Shown here: piece after piece, positions 27,231-37,612 of the stretch
How the letters are laid out: every line of letters begins with the position of its first letter
Numbering within the stretch: the first letter of the stretch is position 1
DNA from: Caulobacteraceae bacterium
Lineage (GTDB): Bacteria > Pseudomonadota > Alphaproteobacteria > Caulobacterales > Caulobacteraceae
Direction of reading: 5' to 3'
Assembly: GCA_947476325.1 (NCBI GenBank)
Contig: CANJPZ010000007.1
Location: 48,886 to 112,885 of the forward strand
Length of the DNA stretch: 64,000 nucleotides
Position numbers and translations under genes: made by a program
Notes under the pieces: generated by a model
The model's database searches: none
What the model was told of the DNA's origin: nothing
What the model saw: only the letters and a program-made list of their open reading frames with translations

Positions 27231-28442
27231 CTATCGTGAGGCTGCGGGCCGCCAGATGCGGGCTTGCAGGCTGACCATGTCGACCAGATCGCCCAGCGAC
27301 AGGTTCATGTTGATCAGGTTCAGGCCCCAGGCCGGGTCCACCTTGCCGCCGTGGATCATGTCGCCGCCGATGTCGTCGGCGCGGGCATCGCGCGGCTCGC
27401 CATTGACGTGGACGGCCAGATACGAGCCCAGGGTGTTGTTGACGCACTGGGTTGCGACCAGTCCCGGAATCTTCACAAAAGGCGTGCCGACCGGAGCCCA
27501 GACATCGCCGGTCCAGTTGGGCGCGGGGCTCGCCACATTGCCCTGGGCGCTGAAATAGGAATCCGGGTCGCCCTTGCCGGTGCGCAGATTGGCCGGATTG
27601 GTGCAGGCCGCGATGGTGCCGGAACCTGGTTTGCCGAACAGGGCGTCAGGCGGCGGGCCGGCGGTGTCGCGAAAGCTGGAATAGGTGACAACACAGCCGA
27701 TCTGGCTGTCGCGCGGGCACAGGGGGATGGACCGGAACGTGCCGCCCACCACGCCGCCGCCGATCGGAACCTGGACGCTGGCGCCCAGCAGGATGGCCGA
27801 GACCAGTTGCCGCTGCACCGGCTTGCCGTCGATTTCCTCGGCGATCAGGCGGGTCAGCAGACTGGCGCCCTGGCCATCACCGATCAGCACGAACCCGCGA
27901 CCCTGGTTGTTGTCGGACAGGTAGGTGCGGAAGGCGGACAGAACATCGGCATAGGGCCCGCCGCCCGGCGGGAGCGGTGCGGCGCGCAGGGTCTCCACGC
28001 CACCCGGCTGGGCCATGGCGGTATTGATCGCAGTCTGGGTCAACTGGCGATACATGGGCGCATAGAGGCGGCAGCCTTTGCCGAAGCGCGCAAACTGGGC
28101 CTGAAGGATTCGGCGCTCCTCAGGTCCCGGAACCATGTCGCTGTAGGTCGCGGAATCCTGGCTGACGGTCGGATAGACATAGAAGCAGTCGATGGTCGGC
28201 TCGCGGGCCGGAAGGATGAACTGCTCAAGCCGGGCGGTTCCACCCGTGCCGACGATCATTGCTGACTGGTCGACTGCGCAGGCGTCGGCGCGGCCTGGCA
28301 GGCACAGCCAGGTGGAGGCGGATTTGTAGTCGATCGGGGGCGGGGCCTGCGCCGGTGCGCGGGGTTGGGCGACGGCGGCAAGGCCCATGCCGAGGCACAG
28401 CGCCATGCCGGCCAGGGCCTGAAAGGCAGGTCTGAAGTTCAT
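27231..28442 (-). CDS. Secreted DUF3089 alpha/beta-hydrolase-like protein
   Basis: The 403-residue product has a Sec signal (about residues 1-25, ending VAAVAQP). Its body resembles DUF3089: DCFYVYPTVS, a FVLIGDGQGASLLTRL segment (in the nucleophile-elbow position G-x-G-x-G rather than G-x-S-x-G), and SAILLGASV. The serine position reads as Gly-Asp-Gly-Gln-Gly, so the usual catalytic Ser is not visible. ATG 28442 is chosen; the ribosome site is weak. It is divergent from the holin-like gene. Confidence 0.7.
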   Translation of the reverse strand: MNFRPAFQALAGMALCLGMGLAAVAQPRAPAQAPPPIDYKSASTWLCLPGRADACAVDQSAMIVGTGGTARLEQFILPAREPTIDCFYVYPTVSQDSATYSDMVPGPEERRILQAQFARFGKGCRLYAPMYRQLTQTAINTAMAQPGGVETLRAAPLPPGGGPYADVLSAFRTYLSDNNQGRGFVLIGDGQGASLLTRLIAEEIDGKPVQRQLVSAILLGASVQVPIGGGVVGGTFRSIPLCPRDSQIGCVVTYSSFRDTAGPPPDALFGKPGSGTIAACTNPANLRTGKGDPDSYFSAQGNVASPAPNWTGDVWAPVGTPFVKIPGLVATQCVNNTLGSYLAVHVNGEPRDARADDIGGDMIHGGKVDPAWGLNLINMNLSLGDLVDMVSLQARIWRPAASR

Positions 28443-28534
28443 ACTGATATCCGCAACCGCTGCATGGCGCGAAGATGCCGCCAAGCCATGTGCGGAGTCT
28501 AGGGGGTCAGCGCCGATTGGGTTATAGTGAATTT

Positions 28535-28906
28535 ATGACCGGATTTTTCATGCGCGCCCTGATCTGCGGACTGGGCCTGTGGCTGGCCTCGGCGCTCCTG
28601 CCCGGGGTCGGGTTCACCAGCATCGGCAGCCTGATCCTGGCGGCGGTTCTGCTGGGCATCGCCAACGCGATTATCCGGCCGGTGTTCTTCTTTCTCACCT
28701 TGCCCCTGACCATCCTGACGCTGGGCCTGTTCATCTTTGTTGTGAACGGAGCCATGGTCGGCCTGGTCGCCTGGCTCTTGCCGGGGATGAAGGTCGATGG
28801 CCTGTGGGATGCGGTGCTGACCGCCATCATCGTCGGTCTTACCGGCTGGGTGGCCTCATGGTTCATCGGCGGCGAAGGCAAGATCCGCACGGCGAACCGG
28901 GGTTAG
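28535..28906 (+). CDS. Phage-holin-like (YvlD-type) four-helix membrane protein
   Basis: The 123-residue product has about four hydrophobic helices (LLPGVGFTSIGSLILAAVLLG, FFFLTLPLTILTLGLFIFVV, and two more), matching the PF04020 family. The name holin is historical; no lysis gene is nearby and nothing else suggests a prophage. Start ATG 28535 has only a poor site; ATG 28550 is possible. The stop lies 7 bases from the convergent cobS. Confidence 0.75.
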   Translation: MTGFFMRALICGLGLWLASALLPGVGFTSIGSLILAAVLLGIANAIIRPVFFFLTLPLTILTLGLFIFVVNGAMVGLVAWLLPGMKVDGLWDAVLTAIIVGLTGWVASWFIGGEGKIRTANRG

Positions 28907-28913
28907 AGCGCCC

Positions 28914-29918
28914 TCAAGCCACCTTAACCCGCGTCGTCGATTCCGGCAGGTCCTGGCCGAAGGCGCGCTGGTAGAACTCGGCGATGACGCCGCGCTCAAG
29001 TTCGTCGCACTTGTTCAGGAAGGTCATGCGGAAGGCATTGCCGATGTCGCCGCCGAAAATATCGGCGTTTTCGGCCCAGGTGATCACGGTGCGCGGGCTC
29101 ATGACGGTGGAGATGTCGCCGTTCATGAAGGCGTTCCGGGTCAGGTCGGCGACGCGGACCATGGCCGCGATGGTGCGGCGGCCCTCGTCGGTCTGATAGG
29201 TCGGGACCTTGGCGGCGACGATCTCGGCCTCGGCGTCGTGGCTGAGGTAGTTTAGCGTGGTGACGATCGACCAGCGGTCCATCTGGCCCTGATTGATCTG
29301 CTGGGTGCCGTGATACAGGCCCGTGGTGTCGCCCAGGCCGATGGTGTTGGTGGTCGAGAACAGGCGGAAAAACGGATTGGCCCGAATGACCTTGTTCTGG
29401 TCGAGCAGGGTCAGGCGGCCGCCCGATTCCAGCACCCGCTGGATGACGAACATTACATCGGGCCGGCCTGCGTCATATTCATCGAACACCAGCGCCACCG
29501 GGCGTTGCAGCGCCCAGGGCAGCATGCCTTCGCGGAACTCGGTGATCTGCTTGCCGTCCTTGAGGACGATGGCGTCCTTGCCGACCAGATCGATGCGGGA
29601 GACGTGGCTGTCCAGGTTGACCCGCACCATCGGCCAGTTCAGCCGGGCGGCGACCTGTTCCAGGTGGGTCGATTTTCCGGTGCCGTGGTAGCCCTGGACC
29701 ATGACGCGGCGGTTGAAGGCAAAGCCCGCGCAGATGGCCAGAGTCGTTTCCGGATCGAACCGGTAGGCCGGGTCGACGTCGGGGACGTGCGGGTCGCGCG
29801 ACTTGAAGGCGGGCACTTCCATGTCCGAGTCCACACCAAAAGCTTCGCGCACCGTGACCTTGTGGTCGGGCGCGAGGGTGAGAAGGGCGTCGTTCATGGG
29901 TTCAGCAGTGTCAGGCAT
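28914..29918 (-). CDS. cobS: Cobaltochelatase subunit CobS
   Basis: The 334-residue AAA+ ATPase has Walker [10 protein letters not shown] (76-84) and Walker [11 protein letters not shown] (142-151), followed by a sensor region ([20 protein letters not shown]). It pairs with CobT to drive cobalt insertion by CobN in aerobic cobalamin synthesis. Start ATG 29918 is tentative; ATG at residue 8 is also possible. It is separated from cobT by four other genes. Confidence 0.93.
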   Translation of the reverse strand: MPDTAEPMNDALLTLAPDHKVTVREAFGVDSDMEVPAFKSRDPHVPDVDPAYRFDPETTLAICAGFAFNRRVMVQGYHGTGKSTHLEQVAARLNWPMVRVNLDSHVSRIDLVGKDAIVLKDGKQITEFREGMLPWALQRPVALVFDEYDAGRPDVMFVIQRVLESGGRLTLLDQNKVIRANPFFRLFSTTNTIGLGDTTGLYHGTQQINQGQMDRWSIVTTLNYLSHDAEAEIVAAKVPTYQTDEGRRTIAAMVRVADLTRNAFMNGDISTVMSPRTVITWAENADIFGGDIGNAFRMTFLNKCDELERGVIAEFYQRAFGQDLPESTTRVKVA

Positions 29919-29977
29919 GGGTCGGAATTAGCGGGTTTGAGCAGCGAAGGAAACTCCCCGCACGCGGCGAATATCGC

Positions 29978-31078
29978 TCAGGGCAGAACAAGCGGGTGAT
30001 CGAGACCCAGCATCATGCGGGCCACCGCCACGCGCGGGCTCATAAACCCGGCCAGCAAGGGAATCGTCAGCCGCCGCACCAGTGTGGCCGCCGCGCCTGT
30101 GGCGCTGACGGTGGCGGTCAGGCGTTTGACGTGCTGCACCACCAGGGCGTCGACCGCGTGACGATTGTCGCCAAAAACTGCCAGTTTGCCGGCATCGCCC
30201 TTCAGGTAGGCCTCGGCGCAGTGAGCCCAGATAAAGGCGTCCTCGATGCCCAGGTTCATGCCCCGCCCGCCGATCGGCGAATGGATGTGGGCCGCATCGC
30301 CCGCAAGGCAGACCCGGCCGACGTTCATCCGCTCGGCCAGGCGGTTGCTGACATGGAAGTCAGAAATCCATTCGACCTTTCCGGTGGTCCAGCCTTGTGG
30401 AATGCGGTTTTGAAGGGGCTCGCCGAACCCGATCAGGCGCCACAGACGATTATTGAAGGGCAGGGCGACAAAGGGCCCATCCTCGCGAAAATCGATCCAG
30501 GCCGCATCGGGGTCGGGTCCGGTCAGTTCAACGTCCATCAACCGCCAGTCGGCGTCCATGGCGTCGCCCGGAAAAGCAATGTTCAGAGCATGGCGCGTGG
30601 CGGAATGAGCGCCGTCGGCCCCCAGCAGAATGGAGGCCCGGATGGTCTCGCCGCCGGCCGTGACGGTGACGCCGGTTTCGTCCTGGGACAGGGCCGTCAG
30701 GGCCTTGCCGCGCTCGACCTCAATCCCCCGCTCGGCCAGGGCGCGGGTCAGAAGCGCTTCGGTGCGCGCCTGAGGCAGCACGTGCATCGGCTGTTCGGCG
30801 CCTATGGCCTTGTAGGGTATTTCGACGCGGGCAACGGACTTGCGGTTGGAATGAAGATGGAAGGTGCTGATTGGCAGACCTTCGGCGGTGATCTCGTCCT
30901 CGACGCCAGTGCCCTTGAGGATGGCCAGAGTGCGCGGATTGACGCCCAGAGCGCGGGAGGTCGTGACCGGCCCGGCCGCCGAATCGATGATCCGCGAGGC
31001 GATGCCGCGGCGAGAAAGGAACAACGCCGCCGCCAATCCCGTGGGGCCCGCCCCGACGATCAGCGGGGCGTCGGTCAC
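29978..31078 (-). CDS. FAD-dependent monooxygenase (group A)
   Basis: The 366-residue product has the dinucleotide-binding start MTDAPLIVGAGPTGLAAALF (GAGPTG at 9-14), an internal DG motif (ILLGADGAHS) and the C-terminal FAD ribityl site GDAAHIHSPIGGRGMNLG. It is a class A flavin monooxygenase that hydroxylates an aromatic or related substrate with NAD(P)H; the substrate is unknown. The start at 31078 overlaps the DnaJ-like stop by 4 bases. Confidence 0.85.
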   Translation of the reverse strand: MTDAPLIVGAGPTGLAAALFLSRRGIASRIIDSAAGPVTTSRALGVNPRTLAILKGTGVEDEITAEGLPISTFHLHSNRKSVARVEIPYKAIGAEQPMHVLPQARTEALLTRALAERGIEVERGKALTALSQDETGVTVTAGGETIRASILLGADGAHSATRHALNIAFPGDAMDADWRLMDVELTGPDPDAAWIDFREDGPFVALPFNNRLWRLIGFGEPLQNRIPQGWTTGKVEWISDFHVSNRLAERMNVGRVCLAGDAAHIHSPIGGRGMNLGIEDAFIWAHCAEAYLKGDAGKLAVFGDNRHAVDALVVQHVKRLTATVSATGAAATLVRRLTIPLLAGFMSPRVAVARMMLGLDHPLVLP

Positions 31079-31716
31079 GCCAGCTTGGACGCTTTCAGCG
31101 TCTTGAAGGCGCGGATCACGCGGACCAGCTTTTCCTCCATCGACCGGTCGCCGGCGTTGGCGTCGGGGTGCAGGCGCTTGAGCAAATCTGTATAGCGGGC
31201 GCGGATCGCCTCGGGTGTGACGCCGGGCTCCAGGTCCATGTCGGCCAGGGCCTTGCGCTCGATCTTGCCGATCCGGCGGTCATTGGCGGCTTCCTCGACA
31301 GGGGCCGCGCCCGGCGCGCCGAAAAAGCCGAAGGCGTCCTTGAACGCGCCTTTTGACAGGGTCGCCGCCGCTTCGCGCGAGGCGTTGGAGGCCTTGAACG
31401 CCCAGGTGGGCCGTCCGCCTGTGCGCCGCTCGGTTTCGACGCGCTGGGCGATTTCGGCCTCACTGAGGCCGGAGAAATAGTCCCAGTTGCGATTGTACTC
31501 AGCCGCGTGGGGCGTGCAGAACCAGTAGTGTTCACCGGGCATATCGCGGGCCTTGGGCGCGCGCGCGGCCCCGGCGGTGCGGCAACCCGGCCAGTCGCAC
31601 TTCATCTCGCCCGGCTTTAGGGCGTGGACATCGTACTTGTGGTCATCCTCGCCCTTGACGGGCGGGCGGATGCGCATGTCACGAAATTTAGGCTTGTATT
31701 GAAAGGCGTCACTCAT
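31075..31716 (-). CDS. C-terminal J-domain protein
   Basis: The 213-residue product has its J domain at the C terminus (about residues 150-210) with the HPD motif in KRLHPDANAG. The N-terminal part has CDWPGC and FCTPHAAEYNRNWDYF, with possible metal-binding cysteines. This architecture is common next to cobS in Alphaproteobacteria. It would stimulate an Hsp70; the client is unknown. It is divergent from bolA. Confidence 0.85.
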   Translation of the reverse strand: MSDAFQYKPKFRDMRIRPPVKGEDDHKYDVHALKPGEMKCDWPGCRTAGAARAPKARDMPGEHYWFCTPHAAEYNRNWDYFSGLSEAEIAQRVETERRTGGRPTWAFKASNASREAAATLSKGAFKDAFGFFGAPGAAPVEEAANDRRIGKIERKALADMDLEPGVTPEAIRARYTDLLKRLHPDANAGDRSMEEKLVRVIRAFKTLKASKLA

Positions 31717-31770
31717 CGTTCCAAGTATGAGGCACGCCCTGATCTATTCAAGGCTTGTTGGAGACATAAG

Positions 31771-32040
31771 ATGGGCGCCGTCGCCGAAACGATGCGAAAA
31801 AAGCTCGAAAAGGCCTTTGCGCCGACTCGTCTGGAGATCACCGACGACAGCGACAAGCACAAGGGTCACGCCGGCGCGCGTGAGGGTGGAGAGAGTCATT
31901 TCACTGTGGTGATCGAGTCCGCGGCCTTTGCGGGGGTGGGCCGAGTCGATCGCCAGCGGATGGTCAACAAGGCCCTGGCCGAAGAACTGGCCGGCCCGGT
32001 GCATGCGCTGTCGATCAGTGCGAGCGCGCCCGGCGCCTAG
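31771..32040 (+). CDS. BolA family protein
   Basis: The 89-residue product from ATG 31771 (GGAG 9 bases upstream) fits BolA/IbaG-type proteins: an N-terminal helix (RKKLEKAF), DDSDKHKGHAG with its conserved His/Lys, and VNKALAEELAGPVHALSI. BolA proteins work with monothiol glutaredoxins in Fe-S trafficking or regulate transcription. The grx gene in the window (55009) encodes CGYC, a dithiol type. The stop shares CTAG (32037-32040) with the cupin gene. Confidence 0.9.
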   Translation: MGAVAETMRKKLEKAFAPTRLEITDDSDKHKGHAGAREGGESHFTVVIESAAFAGVGRVDRQRMVNKALAEELAGPVHALSISASAPGA

Positions 32041-32558
32041 CCACCGCCGACCAGGACGGCCACCAGCGTCGCCACTTCATCGCCGGTGTTGACCCAGGCG
32101 TGGTTCGTGCCGCGCTGGACGACGACGTCGAAGGGCTTCATCGGCACGTCGGCTTCGTCCAGCAGCAGGGTGATCTCGCCTGACAGCAGTATGATGAAGT
32201 CGACCGTCTGCGTCTTGTGCATGGCCGGGTGGCGTTCACGGTCAACGAGGGCGTGCTCGGCGCCCATCTCGACGAAGCGCTGACGGGTCATTTCCCACAG
32301 GTCTTCGCGCGACAGACCTTCGAAGGCCTTGTCGGGCTGGATCTGGAAGAAACGGAACTTGACCCCGGCGGGCGGCGGCTCCAGCCCCATGGGCGAGCCG
32401 GGTATGCTGGGGTCGGGGGCGTTGATGCCGGCAGGCACACTGTCGATGGACCAGAAATTGATCAGCGAGCCCATGGTGTCCGTGGACGGCGCGTCCGAAA
32501 CCACCACAGAGCGGCCATTGGCGTCGTGGCCGGTGACGATGCGTCGAAATCCGGTCAT
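32037..32558 (-). CDS. Cupin-domain protein
   Basis: The 173-residue product has one cupin barrel in its C-terminal half (IILLSGEITLLLDEAD, FDVVVQRGTNHAWVN). The N-terminal part (MGSLINFWSIDSV) is typical of a family of single-domain cupins. Metal ligands appear as His/Glu in the barrel, but not all are certain. No substrate can be named. Its start overlaps the CorC-type gene stop by 4 bases, suggesting coupling. Confidence 0.75.
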   Translation of the reverse strand: MTGFRRIVTGHDANGRSVVVSDAPSTDTMGSLINFWSIDSVPAGINAPDPSIPGSPMGLEPPPAGVKFRFFQIQPDKAFEGLSREDLWEMTRQRFVEMGAEHALVDRERHPAMHKTQTVDFIILLSGEITLLLDEADVPMKPFDVVVQRGTNHAWVNTGDEVATLVAVLVGGG

Positions 32559-33856
32559 CCCCCGGCCTCCTCGTCGGAGCGCTCAAGGCGCGGGCTGATC
32601 TTCAGGGCGGTGATCTGGTTGCGTTGCTTGCGCAGGACCTGGAAGCGGTGGCCGTGGAACTCGAAGATCTGGCCGGGTTCGGGAATGGTCTGGGCCTCGT
32701 GGATAACCAGGCCCGCGATGGTGACGGCCTCTTCGTCGGGAAGGTCCCAGTCGAGCGCCCGGTTGAGGTCGCGCACCGTGACATCGCCGTTGACGTTGAC
32801 CGTGCCGTCGGGCTGGCGGCGCACGCCCTGGACAGTGGAGTCATGCTCATCGTCGATCTCGCCGACGATCTCTTCCAGGATGTCTTCCAGGGTCACCAGG
32901 CCCTGCAGGGCGCCGTATTCGTCGACCACCAGTGCGACGTGGTTGCGCTTCTTCAGGAAGGCGCCGAGCTGGTCCTTCAGGTTGGTGGTGTCGGGAATGA
33001 ACCAGGGCTCGCGAGCCATCGCCGGGACATTGAGGCTGGCGAATTTGCCGCCGGATCGGGCGACCGCGGCCAGCAGTTCCTTGGCGTGCAGGACGCCGAT
33101 CACGTTTTCGGGCTCGTCGCGCCACATGGGAATGCGGCTGTGGCCGCAAGCCAGCACCTGGTCGATCAGCACCTTGGTCGGCTGATCGGCGTCGAGCATT
33201 TCCATCTGGCGGCGGTGAACCATAACGTCGGCCACGTCCATTTCCGACAGGTCCAGCACCCCGCCCAGCATGCGCCGGTCGGCTGCTTCCACGATGCCCT
33301 CGGCATGGTGGTATTCCACGGCGCCGCGGATTTCCTGGTGGGCGGCCAGAACGTCCATCTCCATGGACATCTGGATGCCGAACAGGCCCAGGGTCTTGCG
33401 GACGATGAACTGGGCGCCGCGCGCCAGTGGGCCCATGATCCGCACCAGCCAGTAGATCGGCAGCGACAGGGTGGTCGCCACCGCTTCAGGGCGGGTGATG
33501 GCCAGGGTCTTGGGCAGGATTTCGCCGAACACCACGATCAGCACCGTCATCAGGCCCGTGGCGATGGCGATGCCGAGGGCACCGGGGAAGGCCGCGCCCA
33601 GCACGCTGGTGGCCAGGGCGGATGCTGCGATATTGACGACATTGTTGGAGAGCAGGATCGCCCCGATCATGTTCTCCTGGTCGCCCATCAGCTTGTTGAC
33701 CCGGCCGGCCGCCTTGTCGCCGTCGCGCTCGAGCTGGTGCATTCGTCCGCGGCTGGAGGCGGTCATCGAGGTCTCGGCGGCCGAGATCAGGGCGCCGACC
33801 CCGAGCAGGAGAAACAGGGGCGGGGCAAGGGTCGCCAGGATTGCGCCGACGTTCAT
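32555..33856 (-). CDS. CorC/HlyC-type DUF21 and CBS-domain membrane protein
   Basis: The 433-residue product has an N-terminal DUF21 membrane domain (about residues 7-190), a CBS pair (about 210-335, with VLHAKELL and [19 protein letters not shown]) and a C-terminal CorC/HlyC domain (about 345-425). Relatives act in Mg2+/Co2+ efflux. It overlaps the cupin gene downstream and aroB upstream by 4 bases each. Confidence 0.88.
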   Translation of the reverse strand: MNVGAILATLAPPLFLLLGVGALISAAETSMTASSRGRMHQLERDGDKAAGRVNKLMGDQENMIGAILLSNNVVNIAASALATSVLGAAFPGALGIAIATGLMTVLIVVFGEILPKTLAITRPEAVATTLSLPIYWLVRIMGPLARGAQFIVRKTLGLFGIQMSMEMDVLAAHQEIRGAVEYHHAEGIVEAADRRMLGGVLDLSEMDVADVMVHRRQMEMLDADQPTKVLIDQVLACGHSRIPMWRDEPENVIGVLHAKELLAAVARSGGKFASLNVPAMAREPWFIPDTTNLKDQLGAFLKKRNHVALVVDEYGALQGLVTLEDILEEIVGEIDDEHDSTVQGVRRQPDGTVNVNGDVTVRDLNRALDWDLPDEEAVTIAGLVIHEAQTIPEPGQIFEFHGHRFQVLRKQRNQITALKISPRLERSDEEAGG

Positions 33857-34968
33857 AATGTTGCGCCTTCGGACACGAGGAACTGACGCAAGGCCGCGCG
33901 GTCGACGCCCTTTTCGACGAAGGCTTCGCCCGCCTTGCGCGGCAGGATGAAGGTCAGGTTTCCGCCTTCGGCCTTTTTGTCGTTGGCCATGTGGGCGAGC
34001 AGCCGGTCGGCGGCGAAGGACCGGCCATTGGCGATCTGGGCCATGCGAGTGGGAAGGCCGGCGGCGGCGATGGCGGCCTCCGCCCGGGCGGCGTCAGTAG
34101 CCGGACAAAGGCCCAGGGCGGCGGAAAACCGGAAGGCCTGGGCGCAACCCAGCGCCACAGCCTCGCCGTGAAGCAGCGCCTCCCCAAAGCCGATCTCGGC
34201 TTCCAGGGCGTGGCCGAAGGTGTGGCCAAGATTGAGCAGGGCGCGTCGGCCGGCTTCCTTCTCGTCCTCGGCGACGATTTCGGCCTTCATGGCCACGCAG
34301 TGGGCCACCGCGTGGTTCAGGGCCTGCGGATCACGCGCGAGAACCTTGCCGCCATTCGCTTCCAGCCAGGTCAGGAAATCCGCATCGCCGAGGAAGGCGT
34401 ACTTGATCACTTCGGCGTAGCCGGCGCGCATCTCGCGGTCGGGCAGGGTGTCGAGCAGGGAAAGGTCAGCCAGAACCAGCACCGGTTGGTGAAAGGCGCC
34501 GATCAGGTTCTTGCCGCGGGGGCTGTCGATGGCGGTCTTGCCGCCGACCGAGGAGTCCACCTGGGCCAGCAGGGTGGTCGGGATCTGGATGAAGTCGACA
34601 CCGCGCTTGTAGATCGAGGCGGCGAACCCGGCGAGATCGCCGACCACGCCGCCGCCAAACGCCGCGATCAGGTCGCCGCGATCCAGTTCCAGCGCCAGCA
34701 GTTCGTCGGTCACCCGCTCGAGCTCGGCGAAGCATTTTGAGGCTTCTCCGGACGGCACGGCGATCACGGGTGATTCGATTCCGCAGCGGGCGAAGGCGGC
34801 GACCAGCTGTCCACCGTGCAGGCGCATGACCGTGTCGTCGGCGACGATGGCGACGCGCCGGCGCTTGAGGAAAGGCGCGGCCAGATCACCGGCCTGAGCG
34901 GTCAGGCCGGCGCCGATCAGGACGTCATAGGCGCGGCCGGCGAGGGCGACCCTGATCGCGGTCGTCAT
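33853..34968 (-). CDS. aroB: 3-dehydroquinate synthase
   Basis: The 371-residue product has the NAD-binding [11 protein letters not shown] (105-115), [11 protein letters not shown] around 143-153, and the metal-binding [11 protein letters not shown] (about 245-255). It converts 3-deoxy-D-arabino-heptulosonate 7-phosphate to 3-dehydroquinate in the shikimate pathway. It follows aroK by a 4-base overlap; the pair forms an operon with the CorC-type gene. Confidence 0.97.
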   Translation of the reverse strand: MTTAIRVALAGRAYDVLIGAGLTAQAGDLAAPFLKRRRVAIVADDTVMRLHGGQLVAAFARCGIESPVIAVPSGEASKCFAELERVTDELLALELDRGDLIAAFGGGVVGDLAGFAASIYKRGVDFIQIPTTLLAQVDSSVGGKTAIDSPRGKNLIGAFHQPVLVLADLSLLDTLPDREMRAGYAEVIKYAFLGDADFLTWLEANGGKVLARDPQALNHAVAHCVAMKAEIVAEDEKEAGRRALLNLGHTFGHALEAEIGFGEALLHGEAVALGCAQAFRFSAALGLCPATDAARAEAAIAAAGLPTRMAQIANGRSFAADRLLAHMANDKKAEGGNLTFILPRKAGEAFVEKGVDRAALRQFLVSEGATL

Positions 34969-35546
34969 GCGGGATCCTTTTCGGCCAGGGCGGTCAGGCC
35001 CTCGATGATGGCGGCGACAGTGGCCGCGTGGGGCCGTTCGCCCGACTCGATGGTCAGGTCGGCCAGGGCGTAGACCGGCTCGCGGACGGCGGCCAGCCGG
35101 GTCAGAACCTCGCGCGGATCCTTGCCGGAGAGCAAAGGCCGGGTGTCCTTTCGCGCCACACGCCGGGCCAGCACCTCGATGTCGGCCTTGAGCCAGACTG
35201 ATACGGCGTTTGTCTTGATCGCCTCGCGGGTGGCCGGGTCCATGAAAGCGCCGCCGCCGGTGGCCAGCACATGGGGCGCATCGCCCAGCAGGCGCTGCGC
35301 GACGCGCCGTTCGCCCTCGCGGAAGCGTTCTTCACCATAGAGCTCAAAGATTTCGGGAATGGTCAGACCCGCGGCCTGTTCGATTTCGTCGTCGGCGTCA
35401 CGAAACGGCATGTCGAGTTCGGCGGCCAGGCGCTTGCCGACGCTCGTCTTGCCGGCCCCCATCAGTCCGACCAGAACGATGGTGCGGCGGCGCAAGGCGT
35501 CGTGGGCCCCGGCGCGGTCATTTGTCGGCTGTTCCATCGTCAGCAT
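34965..35546 (-). CDS. aroK: Shikimate kinase
   Basis: The 193-residue product has Walker [10 protein letters not shown] (27-35), the shikimate-binding [10 protein letters not shown] and GGGAF, and the LID Arg region. It phosphorylates shikimate at the 3-hydroxyl. The first 20 residues before the P-loop are longer than in E. coli AroK. It is divergent from xerD across 49 bases, so the promoters must overlap. Confidence 0.96.
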   Translation of the reverse strand: MLTMEQPTNDRAGAHDALRRRTIVLVGLMGAGKTSVGKRLAAELDMPFRDADDEIEQAAGLTIPEIFELYGEERFREGERRVAQRLLGDAPHVLATGGGAFMDPATREAIKTNAVSVWLKADIEVLARRVARKDTRPLLSGKDPREVLTRLAAVREPVYALADLTIESGERPHAATVAAIIEGLTALAEKDPA

Positions 35547-35595
35547 CTGATTACACGAGATTGCGCGAACGCGCCAAGCGCCTCAACATCATGCG

Positions 35596-36504
35596 ATGAT
35601 CGCCGCCTGGACCGAAGCCTTTCTGGAGATGATGGCCGTCGAGCGCTCGGCTGCGAAAAACACCTTGATGGCCTACGAAAAAGACCTTTCCGATGCTTCG
35701 GGCTTTCTGTCGGGCAAGGGCCGGGGCCTGGCCGACGCCAGCGCCGAGGACATCGAGGCCTGGTTCGCCAGCCTGGGCGCACGGGGCCTGTCGCCGGCCA
35801 CGGCGGCGCGACGGCGGGCTTCGATCCGGCAGTTCTACCGATTCGTGCTGGGCGAGGGCTGGCGCGAAGATGATCCGTCGCGGCGGGTCGATGCGCCGAA
35901 GATGGGACGGCCCCTGCCCAGGGTGCTGACCCGGGCCGAGATGGAGCGGCTGCTGTCGGTGGCGGCGGAGAGGGATGGCGCGGCGGGCGTGCGCCTGACC
36001 TGCATCGTCGAGGTGATCTACGCCTCGGGCCTGCGGATATCCGAGTGCCTGAACCTGCCGCTGGCGGCGTTGGCCCGAGATCCTGCTTATCTGATCGTCA
36101 AGGGCAAGGGCGGCAAGGAGCGGCTGGCCCCGCTGAACGGTCCCGCCCGAGATGCGGTAAAGGCCTATCTGGAGGTGCGAAAATCCTTCCTGCCCAAGGG
36201 CGTGAGGGACTCACCCTGGCTGTTCGTCTCGCGCAGCGCGGCCGGGCGGCTGACCCGGCGGCGGTTCTCGCAGATGCTGGAAGAGGCCGCCGGGCTGGTG
36301 GGCATCGACCGGGCGCGGGTCAGCCCCCACGTGCTGCGCCACGCCTTTGCGACCCACCTGCTGGAAGGCGGTGCCGACCTGCGCACGGTGCAAAAGCTGC
36401 TGGGCCATTCGGACATCGGCACCACCCAGATCTACACCCATGTCACCGAAGGCCGGCTGGCCCAGGTGGTGGCCGACAACCATCCGCTGTCGAGAAAGCA
36501 TTGA
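35596..36504 (+). CDS. xerD: Tyrosine recombinase XerD
   Basis: The 302-residue product has an N-terminal SAM-like core-binding domain and a catalytic domain with all tyrosine-recombinase residues: R147, H245-x-x-R248, H271 and Y280. It acts with XerC at dif to resolve chromosome dimers. XerD is preferred over XerC because of the aroK neighbourhood seen in Caulobacter; the sequence alone does not decide it. Confidence 0.9.
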   Translation: MIAAWTEAFLEMMAVERSAAKNTLMAYEKDLSDASGFLSGKGRGLADASAEDIEAWFASLGARGLSPATAARRRASIRQFYRFVLGEGWREDDPSRRVDAPKMGRPLPRVLTRAEMERLLSVAAERDGAAGVRLTCIVEVIYASGLRISECLNLPLAALARDPAYLIVKGKGGKERLAPLNGPARDAVKAYLEVRKSFLPKGVRDSPWLFVSRSAAGRLTRRRFSQMLEEAAGLVGIDRARVSPHVLRHAFATHLLEGGADLRTVQKLLGHSDIGTTQIYTHVTEGRLAQVVADNHPLSRKH

Positions 36505-36538
36505 GCGGGGCCGATGACTGCGCAATGGTGAGCCCCTG

Positions 36539-37561
36539 ATGCCCAACGAACTGTTGCCCAAGGAACTTAAGGACTTCGACGCGCTGCGGCTGCAGCTGGG
36601 CGGGGTGTCCATCGCCTTGGGCAATCTGGTGGCCGCCGTCGTCATCGTCGCCCTGACCTTTGTCATCGCCCGGCTGGCGGTCGGGGCCATTCGGCGGCTG
36701 CGCGCCCGGGCCCATGAACAGGCGGCGCCTTCGGTCTACATCCTCGAAAAGCTGGCCAGCTACGGGATCATCCTGATCGGCCTGACCATGGGCCTGAGGG
36801 CCCTGGGGCTCGATCTGTCGTCCTTCGCCCTGTTCGCGGGCGCCCTTGGCGTCGGCCTGGGTTTTGGCCTGCAGGGTCTGGTCAAGGAGTTCATGTCGGG
36901 CATCGTGCTGCTGTTCGACCGCATGATCCGCATCGGCGAATATGTCGAACTGCAGAGCGGCCAGCGCGGCATCATCCAGGAGATCAGCCCGCGCGCCACG
37001 CGCATACGCAACAACGACGATGTCGATGTGCTGATCCCCAACTCGCAGCTGATCGAGGGCGTGGTCGCCAACTGGACCCTGCAGGGCAAACCCCGGCGTT
37101 TCCACATCCCCTTCTCCGTCGCCTACGGGACCGACAAGGCGGCCGTGCGCGACGCGGTGCTGAAGGCCGCTCACGAAGTGTCCTTCACCCAGCCGGACAA
37201 TGACCGGCAGAAAACCCAGGTCTGGCTGGTGGGCTTTGGCGAGAACGGCCTGAAGTTCGAGCTGGTTGTCTGGCCGAACCTTGAGGCGGTAAAGCGCCCC
37301 AACGCCCTGCACGCGGCCTATACCTGGGCCATCGAGGACGCCTTGCGGGCCGGCGGGTTCGAACTGCCGATCCCGCAGCGCGACCTTCGCCTGCGCGCCC
37401 TGTTCGGCGAAGAGGGCAAGGCGGCGCTGTCGACCCTGAACCTCAAGGCCGGAAAAGTGGCGCGGTCGGTGGGGGCGGGCGCCAGCCCGAACGATGCGGC
37501 CGACGACGTGCTTTTATCCATCGACGATCCCCAGCCACTGCCGCCGCCTTCGAAGTCTTGA
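36539..37561 (+). CDS. MscS-type mechanosensitive channel
   Basis: The 340-residue product has three helices at the N terminus; the third is the Gly/Ala-rich pore helix (GALGVGLGFGLQGLVKEF). The beta domain follows (YVELQSGQRGIIQEI, VLIPNSQL). The tail after residue 290 is Pro/Ala/Ser-rich. It opens under membrane tension to release osmolytes. It starts 34 bases after xerD. Confidence 0.88.
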   Translation: MPNELLPKELKDFDALRLQLGGVSIALGNLVAAVVIVALTFVIARLAVGAIRRLRARAHEQAAPSVYILEKLASYGIILIGLTMGLRALGLDLSSFALFAGALGVGLGFGLQGLVKEFMSGIVLLFDRMIRIGEYVELQSGQRGIIQEISPRATRIRNNDDVDVLIPNSQLIEGVVANWTLQGKPRRFHIPFSVAYGTDKAAVRDAVLKAAHEVSFTQPDNDRQKTQVWLVGFGENGLKFELVVWPNLEAVKRPNALHAAYTWAIEDALRAGGFELPIPQRDLRLRALFGEEGKAALSTLNLKAGKVARSVGAGASPNDAADDVLLSIDDPQPLPPPSKS

Positions 37562-37612
37562 CGCACCGCAGCATAGGCTCCAAACCGTCCCGGCATTGAC
37601 GGAGCCTGCCCC

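Noticed and set aside
28535..28906. Prophage lysis module
   Set aside because: The holin name belongs to a wide membrane family. No endolysin, terminase or structural gene is present.
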